This document shows, one piece after another, positions 7,628-14,672 of a stretch of 14,826 nucleotides of DNA. The stretch is from CAYNYM01 sp049366815 (GTDB taxonomy: Bacteria > Desulfobacterota > DSM-4660 > Desulfatiglandales > HGW-15): positions 1 through 14,826 of the forward strand of contig JBMNCO010000002.1 of NCBI GenBank assembly GCA_049366815.1, in the 5' to 3' direction. The position numbers and the translations under genes are program-made. The first letter of the stretch is position 1, and each line of letters begins with the position of its first letter. The notes beneath the pieces are model-generated. The model was not told where the DNA came from and searched no databases. It saw nothing but the letters and a program-made list of their open reading frames with translations.

Positions 7628-8018
7628 GGTGATTTCTCCTGCTTCCTCCTTGAGTCGTGATCAGCATTGGAACTTAAGGCGACCAGCGCTCAATCGGTTG
7701 ATATTTCAATCATTGACCCGGGACGCGGTCGGCCACCATCTGCCTCGGATGAAAAATTTCCACAATGCATGGCGTCCAGGCCTTAACGTCCTCACTGCGG
7801 TCCTGTAGAATCCTATAACTCAAACCTTGGTATTCATTCCAGAAAAATCGATAAAGGCGACAGTATCCCGGTGTCATGTTTTGTAAAGCCCAAGGAGACT
7901 GCAAGGATACTTGAGGGCATTTTTATTCAAGGTTATGTATGCCTGATCCGATTTATGTTGAACAGGTGCAGCGTTTCCCCCTCAGTCCTGAATATCGTTA
8001 TGCAAAGGTAAATGAACG
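7628..8018. other. divergent intergenic region
   Basis: This 391-bp gap lies between the divergent starts of the alcohol dehydrogenase and the large sensor kinase. Short open frames in it lack ribosome binding sites and family signatures. Besides the candidate promoter at 7911-7939 and the two ribosome binding sites, I see nothing distinctive. I found no convincing promoter for the dehydrogenase. Confidence 0.5.
7911..7939 (+). promoter_or_regulatory. candidate sigma70 promoter for the sensor kinase
   Basis: TTGAGG (7911-7916) and TATGTA (7934-7939) are 17 nt apart, with the expected start near 7946, about 73 nt before the kinase ATG. The match is moderate: four of six positions at each box. 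Confidence 0.35.
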
Positions 8019-10517
8019 ATGGCCAGCAAAGAGCCGTCCAGCGGATGGACCCTCGGTATATTGCCCAAGCTTCTTATTTCTTTCCTGATTCTTTCCATGA
8101 TTCCCTTGATTGGGGTCGGATATCTTGCCAACAAGAACCTGAAGGAAACAGGACGGGATGCGATTCAACGCGCTGAAGAAATGGGCAAAAAGAATCTGCA
8201 ATCGGCGGTTGAAATCGGCAAAGAGGCAATTGATGACAGTGTCCGTGCCCTGGACGAAAAGTCAACGGAAGCCATCGAACTCAGGACCGTGGAACTGGCG
8301 CAGAGGATTGCTGAATTTCTCTATGAGAGAGACAGAGACATCCTCATGCTGGCATCCTTCGAGCCGGAGGCCCAAAGATATCTCGACGTATATCGTTCCT
8401 GCGTCAAGGATGTCATTGTCCACGGACCGTGGCCTCCCCGAGAAAGGGAATCAGCCCCTGAGCCGCTTCACTGGCAAAACGAGGAAAATAAGGTCTCCTG
8501 GCGCCAGAGACCACCATGCAGTTTCAAAAGGGAATCCAGACCCCTTTATAAAGAGATAACGTTCATCGATCTTCAGGGGAATGAAAAAATCAAGATCGTC
8601 GATGGGAGGATTTCTAAGGATCTGAGAAGGGTGAGCATCAAGGAAAACACGTATTGCAGGGCAGAGGATTACTACTCCCATTTGCATAAATTAGACAAAA
8701 ACGAGCTCTATGTGTCAAGAGTCATCGGCCCCTATGTCAAGGGTTGGCTTTACACGGATGAGAATGCCATCAAGGTGAAGCCTGAAAGTGCCTACGCGGG
8801 AAAGGAAAACCCCGGGGGCGAGAGGTTCGAGGGAATCGTCAGATGGGCCACACCGGTTTTCGGGAAACAAGGCAGAACCGGTTACGTGACCTTGGCCCTG
8901 GATCATACCCACCTCATGGAATTTACCGACCATATTGTGCCTACAGAAGAACGATTTTCAGATATATCGGATGCAGGGTCCGGCAATTATGCCTGGCTGT
9001 GGGACGATCAGGACCAGTGTATCTCCCACCCCCGTGATTTTTTCATCTGTGGTTACGATCCGGATACCGGCAAAGAGGTTCCGGGATGGCTCAGCCAGGA
9101 AACCTATGATGAATACAAGGAGAGCGGACTGACTCTGGAAGAGTTTGTGCAACGGCTGCCGTCTTTCAGAAATTTTTCCTTCAAGAAGCCTGGATCAAAA
9201 GAACAGGTACAGGAGGGATGCATCGCACTGGACTGCAGGGTCCTCGATACGGCACCCCAATGCCAGGGATGGCATACAGGGACGGAAGACGGTGGCTCGG
9301 GATCTTTTCTGATTTTTTGGAGCAGCCTCTGGAAATTGACGACATACGCAACCGTTCCCTATTATACGGGGCCTTATGGGAACTCCAATAGGGGGTTCGG
9401 GTATGTGACCCTCGGCGCGAATGTCGATGATTTCCATAAAGCTGCCAACATCACCAGGGAAAACATCGAGATGAGCATCGCCGAGCAGGGCAGAGATATC
9501 GAAATGGTGATGAACAGGACGAGAGGGGTCATAGATGACAATTCCCGCAAAAACCGTTTGATGATCTTTGTCCTCACACTGGTGTCAGGAATAATCGTTG
9601 CCGGCATTTCCATCATGCTGAGCCTCAATATCACCACCCCCCTGAAACGCCTGACACGAGGGGCCGATGCCATAAGCCGCGGCAACCTGAATCAGCACAT
9701 CGAGATATCATCCCGGGATGAAATCGGAAAGCTTGCCCGATCATTCAATGAAATGGCTGCCGCAATGAGCGAAGTGGACCGCATGAAATCAGAGTTTGTG
9801 ACGATTGCCTCTCATGAACTGCGAACTCCCATCCACGCCATGCTGCTTGCCGTCTCGGGATTGCTGGAGGGTTATGCAGGTGCAATCAGTGATGAGGTCA
9901 GGGAAGATCTTGAAGTGGTGGACGACGGAATTGTTCGGCTCAGGCGGCTTATCGATGACCTGCTGGACCTTTCAAGAATCGAGGCCCGAAAGATTGAGAT
10001 AAACATTGCACGGATATCCATTGGCGAAATAGTCAGCAGGGCCGTTGAAGAGGTCAGGAATCTGGCCGAGGCACACCGGCATGTGATCATGAGTCATATC
10101 CCCGACGATCTTTCACCCATTCGTGCAGACAGGGATCGCATTTTACAGGTCATTATAAATCTTCTGAGCAACTCAATAAAATATTCTCCTGACGGCGCCA
10201 AAATTATTATAGGCGTTGAAGACAGGGGAGATGATATTGTATTCTCTGTTGCGGATAACGGTTACGGCATACCCCCCTGGGCTCAGGAAAAAGTCTTTGA
10301 AAAGTTTTTTCAGGCCGACAGCATCATGTCTCAAAAGGTGGGCGGCAGCGGGCTCGGGTTGAACATTACGAAAGGGATAGTCGAGGAGCACGGAGGCAGT
10401 ATCCGTCTTCAAAGCCCGCTTGAGGAAGGGCGCTTTCCGGACCTGCCCCTCGGCGGAGACCGTCGCGGAACGCTGTTTATTGTCACTTTGCCAAAGAAGG
10501 GGCCGAAACCTTCTTGA
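8019..10517 (+). CDS. membrane sensor histidine kinase with large Cache-like extracytoplasmic domain
   Basis: This 832-residue protein has a first membrane segment at about 13-36, a roughly 475-residue extracytoplasmic region, a second segment at about 513-536, HAMP (536-588), HisKA with His599 in ASHELRTP, and HATPase with the N box NLLSNSIKYSP (714-724), G1 DNGYG (746-750), F box FEKFFQADS and G2 GGSGLGL. All kinase motifs look intact. The sensor region starts with a helical stretch likely to be coiled coil (40-95) and carries CISHPRDFFICGYDPDTG (334-351), which I associate from memory with double-Cache sensors of Desulfobacterota. Eight cysteines lie in it (128, 167, 213, 334, 344, 401, 406, 415), so disulfides or metal binding are possible. 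The ligand is unknown. The site AAAGGT 9 nt before the ATG is only moderate. The gene is followed, past a repeat element, by a receiver-only regulator that may be its target. Confidence 0.92.
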   Translation: MASKEPSSGWTLGILPKLLISFLILSMIPLIGVGYLANKNLKETGRDAIQRAEEMGKKNLQSAVEIGKEAIDDSVRALDEKSTEAIELRTVELAQRIAEFLYERDRDILMLASFEPEAQRYLDVYRSCVKDVIVHGPWPPRERESAPEPLHWQNEENKVSWRQRPPCSFKRESRPLYKEITFIDLQGNEKIKIVDGRISKDLRRVSIKENTYCRAEDYYSHLHKLDKNELYVSRVIGPYVKGWLYTDENAIKVKPESAYAGKENPGGERFEGIVRWATPVFGKQGRTGYVTLALDHTHLMEFTDHIVPTEERFSDISDAGSGNYAWLWDDQDQCISHPRDFFICGYDPDTGKEVPGWLSQETYDEYKESGLTLEEFVQRLPSFRNFSFKKPGSKEQVQEGCIALDCRVLDTAPQCQGWHTGTEDGGSGSFLIFWSSLWKLTTYATVPYYTGPYGNSNRGFGYVTLGANVDDFHKAANITRENIEMSIAEQGRDIEMVMNRTRGVIDDNSRKNRLMIFVLTLVSGIIVAGISIMLSLNITTPLKRLTRGADAISRGNLNQHIEISSRDEIGKLARSFNEMAAAMSEVDRMKSEFVTIASHELRTPIHAMLLAVSGLLEGYAGAISDEVREDLEVVDDGIVRLRRLIDDLLDLSRIEARKIEINIARISIGEIVSRAVEEVRNLAEAHRHVIMSHIPDDLSPIRADRDRILQVIINLLSNSIKYSPDGAKIIIGVEDRGDDIVFSVADNGYGIPPWAQEKVFEKFFQADSIMSQKVGGSGLGLNITKGIVEEHGGSIRLQSPLEEGRFPDLPLGGDRRGTLFIVTLPKKGPKPS

Positions 10518-10563
10518 ACGCCTTCCGGCTGTAACGGAAAGGGAGGATAGGCTTAAAAAAATC

Positions 10564-10641
10564 GTAACACTTTAGCCGTTTGAAAAATTCGAAAGGAAAT
10601 CATGATTTCCACACAGTTATTGGAAAGGGCTAAATTCATAC
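10564..10641 (+). repeat. 78-bp palindromic repeat, copy 1 (MITE-like)
   Basis: This copy matches the reverse complement of 13955-14032 at 77 of 78 positions; the one difference is G10578. The element is symmetric: TTTAGCCGTTT (10571-10581) and AAAGGGCTAAA (10624-10634) are terminal inverted repeats with one mismatch, and GGAAATCATGATTTCC (10595-10610) is a perfect palindrome with the same centre of symmetry. It lies 46 nt after the sensor kinase stop and 55 nt before the response regulator. It is too short to code for anything. Confidence 0.95.
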
Positions 10642-10696
10642 AAAAAATCTTAGGGGACAATAACGGACCGTATGAAATGGAACAAGGAAATTGAAT

Positions 10697-11080
10697 ATGG
10701 AAATAAAAAAAATTCTTGTCGCTGATGATGAAGACGCGATTCGAGCCTATATAGAGCGAAAACTTGATAAATTGGGATACAAGGTTTTTTCCGCAAAGGA
10801 CGGTGAAGAGGCCCTTGAACAGACCTTTTCCAATTTTCCCGATCTCATTCTCCTGGATGTCAAGATGCCGAAATTGACCGGAATTGAGGCATGCAAAATT
10901 ATAAAATCCGATGAAAGGACAAAGCACATCCCTGTCATCATGTTATCGGCGAAGGCGCAATCCCATGAGATTGAAACCGGTCTCCGAGCCGGTGCGGATA
11001 AATATTTATGTAAGCCATTGGGATTTCCAGATATTCTCAAAGAAATTCAGGCCTTTGGACAAGGAAATCTTCGCGGGTGA
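10697..11080 (+). CDS. single-domain (CheY-like) response regulator
   Basis: The 127-residue protein is one receiver domain. The acidic pocket is Asp10/Asp11, the phosphoacceptor is Asp54 in LILLDVKMP, the switch residue is Ser84 in MLSAK, and Lys106 is in the conserved KP pair. No output domain follows, so it must act by protein contact, by phosphotransfer, or through a partner encoded elsewhere. The frame can be extended to a TTG at 10691, but AAGGAA (10684-10689) is only 1 nt from that codon and 7 nt from the ATG at 10697, so I chose the ATG. It lies between two histidine kinases, 104 nt before the soluble one, and is the first gene inside the repeat-bounded segment. Confidence 0.95.
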   Translation: MEIKKILVADDEDAIRAYIERKLDKLGYKVFSAKDGEEALEQTFSNFPDLILLDVKMPKLTGIEACKIIKSDERTKHIPVIMLSAKAQSHEIETGLRAGADKYLCKPLGFPDILKEIQAFGQGNLRG

Positions 11081-11184
11081 AGAAAGCCCGATCCATATCG
11101 ACCTGCATTTTTTGGATTGGCTCACAGGCCGAAAAGGCGTGATATCCCAAACTCTTAGAATGCATATGGCGGGAACAGAGAAAC

Positions 11185-12831
11185 ATGGTCCATGAGAAGT
11201 TAGACCAGGATGAGCAGGAAAGACGTGCCCTTCAGGAGTACATTTTCAATCTGGAAGAAGTTCAGGAAAGGGCGGAAGAGCTTTCAAGAGAACATGAGAA
11301 ATTGGCCCGTTCCGAAGAGCTTCTTATGGCCATTCTCAGCGGTGCCCAAAGCGGCATAACGCTGTTACAGAATCGGATCATATCATGGTGCAACAAAGGA
11401 TTGACGGATATCTTCGGGTGGAAACGGGAAGAACTCATAGGGAAGAGCACCAGGGTCTTATATCCAAGTGATGACGAATATCTCAAGGTGGGGAATTCCC
11501 TTTATGGCACCTCGACATCGGGCGATTTGAAAAGCTTTGAGTGTGATTTCGTCCATAAAGAGGGTTACCGTGTCCCCTGCATTGTGACGGGTCGAGCACT
11601 GGACGGTAATGACCTTTCCAAGGGGGTCATTTGTGTTTTCACCGACATAACCGAAAGAAAGAAGACGGAAGAGGCGCTCTCCGAAAGCGAAAAAAGATAC
11701 AGGATGCTGGTTGAAAACATCCCCGCAGTCGTCTTTAGAGGATACCCTGACGGAACGGTCGGTTTCACGGACAATAAAATCGAGGCCTTGACCGGTTACA
11801 CAAAAGAGCACTTTGAATCACAAAAATTGAGCTGGCTGGATTTGGTTTTTGATGAAGACAGAGAAATTGCCGGGAAATGTTTCTCGGATGCCCGACAGTC
11901 CGATCCATACATCTGCGAATACCGGATAGTAGATAAACGGGGAAAGATCCTCTGGGTTCAGTCGAGGAGCCAGATGGTATGCGGTGACAATAAACAATGG
12001 TATACCAGCGGTGTCCTCTTCGATATCTCAGAACGAAAGAACGCTGAAGATGAGCTTAAAGAGGCCAAGGAAGAAGCCGAAAAATCAAACCGTGCCAAGA
12101 GTGACTTTCTGGCAAACATGAGCCATGAACTGAGGACCCCCCTGAACCACATCATTGGTTTCACAGAACTGATCGTGGATAAATACTTTGGTGATCTGAC
12201 CGAAGTCCAAGAAGAATATCTGAGAGATGTTCTCCAAAGCAGCAAACATCTCCTGTCTTTGATCAACGAAGTCCTGGATCTTTCCAAGATCGAGGCCGGC
12301 AAGCTTGAGCTGGATACTACGGATGTTGACCTGAGAAACCTGCTGAGAAAAAGCGCCGTTATGGTCAAGGACAAGGCTGTGAAACGCGGCCTGACCATAT
12401 CGACGCGTATTGAAGACATACCCGATTCTATCAGGGCGGACGAACGAAGGCTGAAGCAGATTATGTACAACCTCCTTTCCAATGCCGTAAAATTTACACC
12501 CGAAGGCGGTTCGATTCACATCACCGCAAAAAAGGTCTTTGATCACAATCCGGCCGCGGGGACTCCGGGGCCGGCGCAATCGGCGGTTGAAATCGGTGTG
12601 TCTGACAGCGGCATTGGAATCGAGAAGAAAGATTTGGGACGCATTTTTGATACCTTTGTGCAGGTAGAAAGCCCCTTGACCAGAAAATACGAGGGAACAG
12701 GATTGGGATTATCTGTATCCATGAAGCTCGTTCAACTGCACGGTGGCAGGATCTGGGCGGAGAGTGAACAGGCAGGCAAAGGAAGCGCGTTCAAATTTAC
12801 GATTCCGATACAACCGGTACAGACCCCTTGA
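11185..12831 (+). CDS. soluble PAS-PAS sensor histidine kinase
   Basis: This 548-residue kinase has no membrane segment. A charged helical leader (about 1-45) precedes PAS 1 (about 46-158, closing with GVICVFTDITERKKTEEAL) and PAS 2 (about 170-285, closing with GVLFDISERKNAEDEL). A helical linker leads to HisKA with His314 in NMSHELRTPLNHI, then HATPase with NLLSNAVKFTP (429-439), DSGIGI (474-479) and GTGLGLSVS (504-512). All catalytic boxes are intact. There is no receiver or output domain, so the small regulator just upstream is the obvious partner. Neither PAS domain shows a clear heme or flavin signature, so the signal is unknown. The ribosome binding site before the ATG is weak, which may mean translational dependence on the upstream gene despite the 104-nt gap. 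It converges on the cupin gene. Confidence 0.94.
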   Translation: MVHEKLDQDEQERRALQEYIFNLEEVQERAEELSREHEKLARSEELLMAILSGAQSGITLLQNRIISWCNKGLTDIFGWKREELIGKSTRVLYPSDDEYLKVGNSLYGTSTSGDLKSFECDFVHKEGYRVPCIVTGRALDGNDLSKGVICVFTDITERKKTEEALSESEKRYRMLVENIPAVVFRGYPDGTVGFTDNKIEALTGYTKEHFESQKLSWLDLVFDEDREIAGKCFSDARQSDPYICEYRIVDKRGKILWVQSRSQMVCGDNKQWYTSGVLFDISERKNAEDELKEAKEEAEKSNRAKSDFLANMSHELRTPLNHIIGFTELIVDKYFGDLTEVQEEYLRDVLQSSKHLLSLINEVLDLSKIEAGKLELDTTDVDLRNLLRKSAVMVKDKAVKRGLTISTRIEDIPDSIRADERRLKQIMYNLLSNAVKFTPEGGSIHITAKKVFDHNPAAGTPGPAQSAVEIGVSDSGIGIEKKDLGRIFDTFVQVESPLTRKYEGTGLGLSVSMKLVQLHGGRIWAESEQAGKGSAFKFTIPIQPVQTP

Positions 12832-12838
12832 AGGAATC

Positions 12839-12870
12839 ATCGTCTGCTCTCTTGGTTTTTGCAAGACGAT
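12839..12870. terminator. weak convergent hairpin between kinase and cupin
   Basis: ATCGTCT (12839-12845) pairs with AGACGAT (12864-12870), extended by a GC/GC step with one bulged base. No T tract follows on either strand, so termination here is only possible. It is the best candidate between the converging kinase and cupin genes. Confidence 0.3.
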
Positions 12871-12956
12871 TCGATCTCCCAAAAGGTCTTCTGCCGGTAC
12901 TGGTGACAATCCCCTGTGATGCTTTTATGCAACGACAGGTCAATGCAAACCCTTGG

Positions 12957-13301
12957 TCAACTCTCACCTCTTATGGGAACGATGCAGACGAAATCAAAAG
13001 TTTCGGAACCCGTGTTGACGAACTGATGGAGCTCATTGCTGTCCACATAGACATAGTCACCCGCCTGCAAAGGCCGCTCAGTGCCTGCTGAATCCTTTGC
13101 AATGCCACGGCCGGCTTCGATTTTCACCAGGTGCGGAAAATCATGGCTGTGATGAGGACTCATTCCTCCGGGCGCTACGCTGAAATGGCGCAGGACGATC
13201 TCCTGCGATCCGTCATCCGGGCCTAATACGATTTGCTTTTTCACATGAGCATTCCCCGGCAGATATCCGGCCGGGACGTCACTCAATTTTTTGATAATCA
13301 T
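12957..13301 (-). CDS. small cupin-domain protein
   Basis: This 114-residue single-domain cupin is a small beta-barrel. Motif 1 is GGMSPHHSHDFPHLVKIEAG (45-64), with likely metal ligands His51 and His53 and a histidine (His57) where many cupins have glutamate. Motif 2 is PLQAGDYVYVDSNELHQFVN (77-96), with His92. These four histidines could bind one metal ion. Function in small cupins ranges widely (sensors, isomerases, dioxygenases), and I cannot assign one. AAAGGAG (13308-13314) is 6 nt from the ATG at 13301 and only 3 nt from an adjacent ATG at 13304, so I chose 13301; the much longer frame to 13409 has no support. The start overlaps the 3' end of the Cdd1-like gene by 23 nt, implying translational coupling. 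Confidence 0.85.
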   Translation of the reverse strand: MIIKKLSDVPAGYLPGNAHVKKQIVLGPDDGSQEIVLRHFSVAPGGMSPHHSHDFPHLVKIEAGRGIAKDSAGTERPLQAGDYVYVDSNELHQFVNTGSETFDFVCIVPIRGES

Positions 13302-13638
13302 CATTTTCTCCTTTGTTTGACAAATTTCGACCTTTGCTTCGGTATGATCTCTTGGACATGCGCCTTTTTCTTTCATCTGTAAAGGACCACCAGGGAAGGG
13401 GATCTCCACCTTCCATGAAATGGATAGCCGACATCAAGACATCGATAACACAGGGATCCTGCCTGTTGCCGAAGGCCTTGCAGAGTGTGTCATATAATGC
13501 AAACGGTTCTTTTCCAATAAGCTTCCTGGGATGGTCGATTCCGATCAGTCGCAGACTCCCTGCTATGGACTTTCCTATATTGGGGAGCTTCTCAAGTTGT
13601 GACACGGTCTCTCTGTTTGGATTCTTCATTCCATGCAC
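13279..13638 (-). CDS. Cdd1-like helix-hairpin-helix protein ("pathogenicity locus" family) with basic tail
   Basis: The 119-residue product matches what I remember of the Cdd1 family: a helix-hairpin-helix segment (LEKLPNIGKSIAGSLRLIGI, 15-34), then LYDTLCKAFGNRQDPCVIDV, and a final tryptophan pair (WWSF, 83-86). The family usually ends close to the tryptophans; here about 33 more residues follow, rich in Lys, Arg and Ser. HhH motifs often contact DNA, but the function of this family is not established. The start is GTG at 13638; an in-frame ATG at 13629 is possible and neither has a strong ribosome binding site. It begins 14 nt after the hypothetical gene and overlaps the cupin gene at its end, so all three probably form one transcript. 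Confidence 0.8.
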   Translation of the reverse strand: MHGMKNPNRETVSQLEKLPNIGKSIAGSLRLIGIDHPRKLIGKEPFALYDTLCKAFGNRQDPCVIDVLMSAIHFMEGGDPLPWWSFTDERKRRMSKRSYRSKGRNLSNKGENDDYQKIE

Positions 13639-13652
13639 TGTCTTTCAGGGGT

Positions 13653-13928
13653 TTATAACGGAATGATCTCAAGCTCATAACCTGTTGAGCCGAGGGCCGG
13701 TCTCAATATGAACTCCACCCGCTTTCCACTGCGCAGAAACTCTTCTGAGATACCCCGCAGTTTTCGAAAATCACCCGTCTCAAGAAACAAGCGCAGCAAT
13801 TCCAGTTCTTCCAGAAGCTGTTCATCCTCCTGCCCGCCCTTGAGGAGGGTGTTTAAAACCCTGTTGTATCTTTTTTTTGTAACACTCTCGATGCAATGAA
13901 CCGTGTCTGGTTCAAGTCTGAGTTCCAT
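13653..13928 (-). CDS. hypothetical 91-residue protein
   Basis: I do not recognise this protein. It is small, charged and soluble, with no signal peptide or membrane segment. The middle is an acidic leucine-rich helix (EQLLEELELLRLFLE, 36-50) followed by a basic segment (SGKRVEFILRP, 67-77), and the C terminus looks like two short strands. A GAGGGC sequence about 7 nt before the ATG at 13928 can serve as the ribosome binding site. It is the first gene after repeat copy 2, 26 nt away, and lies 14 nt before the Cdd1-like gene. This tight spacing is the main argument that it is real. Confidence 0.7.
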   Translation of the reverse strand: MELRLEPDTVHCIESVTKKRYNRVLNTLLKGGQEDEQLLEELELLRLFLETGDFRKLRGISEEFLRSGKRVEFILRPALGSTGYELEIIPL

Positions 13929-13954
13929 GATAATAGGCCCTCAATAAAAAAATG

Positions 13955-14032
13955 GTATGAATTTAGCCCTTTCCAATAACTGTGTGGAAATCATGATTTC
14001 CTTTCGAATTTTTCAAAGGGCTAAAGTGTTAC
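13955..14032 (-). repeat. 78-bp palindromic repeat, copy 2, inverted relative to copy 1
   Basis: This is the reverse complement of 10564-10641 with one mismatch (14018). Here the 11-bp ends TTTAGCCCTTT and AAAGGGCTAAA are perfect inverted repeats, so this copy may be nearer the ancestral form. The central GGAAATCATGATTTCC palindrome is intact. It lies 64 nt after the rubrerythrin stop and 26 nt before the hypothetical gene, in the same orientation relative to that gene as copy 1 is to the response regulator. Confidence 0.95.
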
Positions 14033-14096
14033 AAAAAATGAAATTTTTGGACCTGATCATTTCCTGTTCTAAAATGCCACGTTTCAGGATTCAGTG

Positions 14097-14672
14097 TTAA
14101 TAAATTTCCGCGAGCACCTCGAAATAGGCTCGACCATAACCGCAGACGGGGCAGATATGGGGAGCATCCTGATCTTCTTTCACATAGCCGCATGCGCGGC
14201 ATTTCCATTTGACAGCCGGTTGCCTGCGGAAGACTTTGCCTTCCTTCATGTTGTTCAGAAGGGCACGAAATCTTTCCTCATGGTAAGCCTCTACCGTGGC
14301 AATGTGTCGAAGTATTTGGGCAATGTGAGGGAAACCTTCCTCATCGGCCTTTTCTGCAAAATCAGGGTACATGATGCTTTGCTCATAATGTTCACCGGAA
14401 ACGGCTGTTTCAAGATTTGAAAGCGTGTCGCCGACTCCTTTCAGAGGGTAAACAGCGGTGGGGAGTTCTATATCGCTTGTCTGAAGGAAGTCCAGTTCCT
14501 GTTTGCCGTGTTGGTGTTCATGGTCGGCTGTCTCCAGGAAAATGGCCGCAATTTGCTCATAGCCTTCATCTTTTGCCTTGTATGCAAAATAAGTATACAG
14601 GTTCCTGTTGAGCGACTCGCCTGTATAGGCCAACAGAAGATTTTTTTCGGTCTGTGTTCCCTTCAAGTCCAT
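14097..14672 (-). CDS. rbr: rubrerythrin
   Basis: Rubrerythrin reduces hydrogen peroxide to water in the cytoplasm of anaerobes, taking electrons from NADH or rubredoxin systems. The 191-residue length is typical. The diiron domain has Glu19, Glu52-x-x-His55, Glu94 and Glu97 (GEHYE), and Glu128-x-x-His131, matching the Desulfovibrio protein's ligand pattern. The C-terminal rubredoxin-like domain has Cys158-x-x-Cys161 and Cys174-x-x-Cys177. AAAAGGAGG (14681-14689) is 8 nt before the ATG, a strong site. The downstream genes on the same strand begin only after repeat copy 2, so I cannot say whether they are cotranscribed. I see no clear peroxide-regulator box upstream. Confidence 0.97.
   Translation of the reverse strand: MDLKGTQTEKNLLLAYTGESLNRNLYTYFAYKAKDEGYEQIAAIFLETADHEHQHGKQELDFLQTSDIELPTAVYPLKGVGDTLSNLETAVSGEHYEQSIMYPDFAEKADEEGFPHIAQILRHIATVEAYHEERFRALLNNMKEGKVFRRQPAVKWKCRACGYVKEDQDAPHICPVCGYGRAYFEVLAEIY

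Noticed and set aside
10521..10542. Hairpin after the membrane kinase stop as a terminator
   Set aside because: The stem CCTTCCG/CGGAAAGG needs a bulge and is followed by GAGGAT rather than a T tract, so it is unlikely to terminate.
10911..11195. A + strand frame overlapping the end of the response regulator and the start of the PAS kinase, possibly a frameshifted extension linking them
   Set aside because: The receiver is complete at its normal length and the kinase starts normally; the linking translation resembles no known domain.
12828..13091. An 87-codon + strand frame after the PAS kinase
   Set aside because: It mostly lies antisense to the cupin gene and has no family signature.
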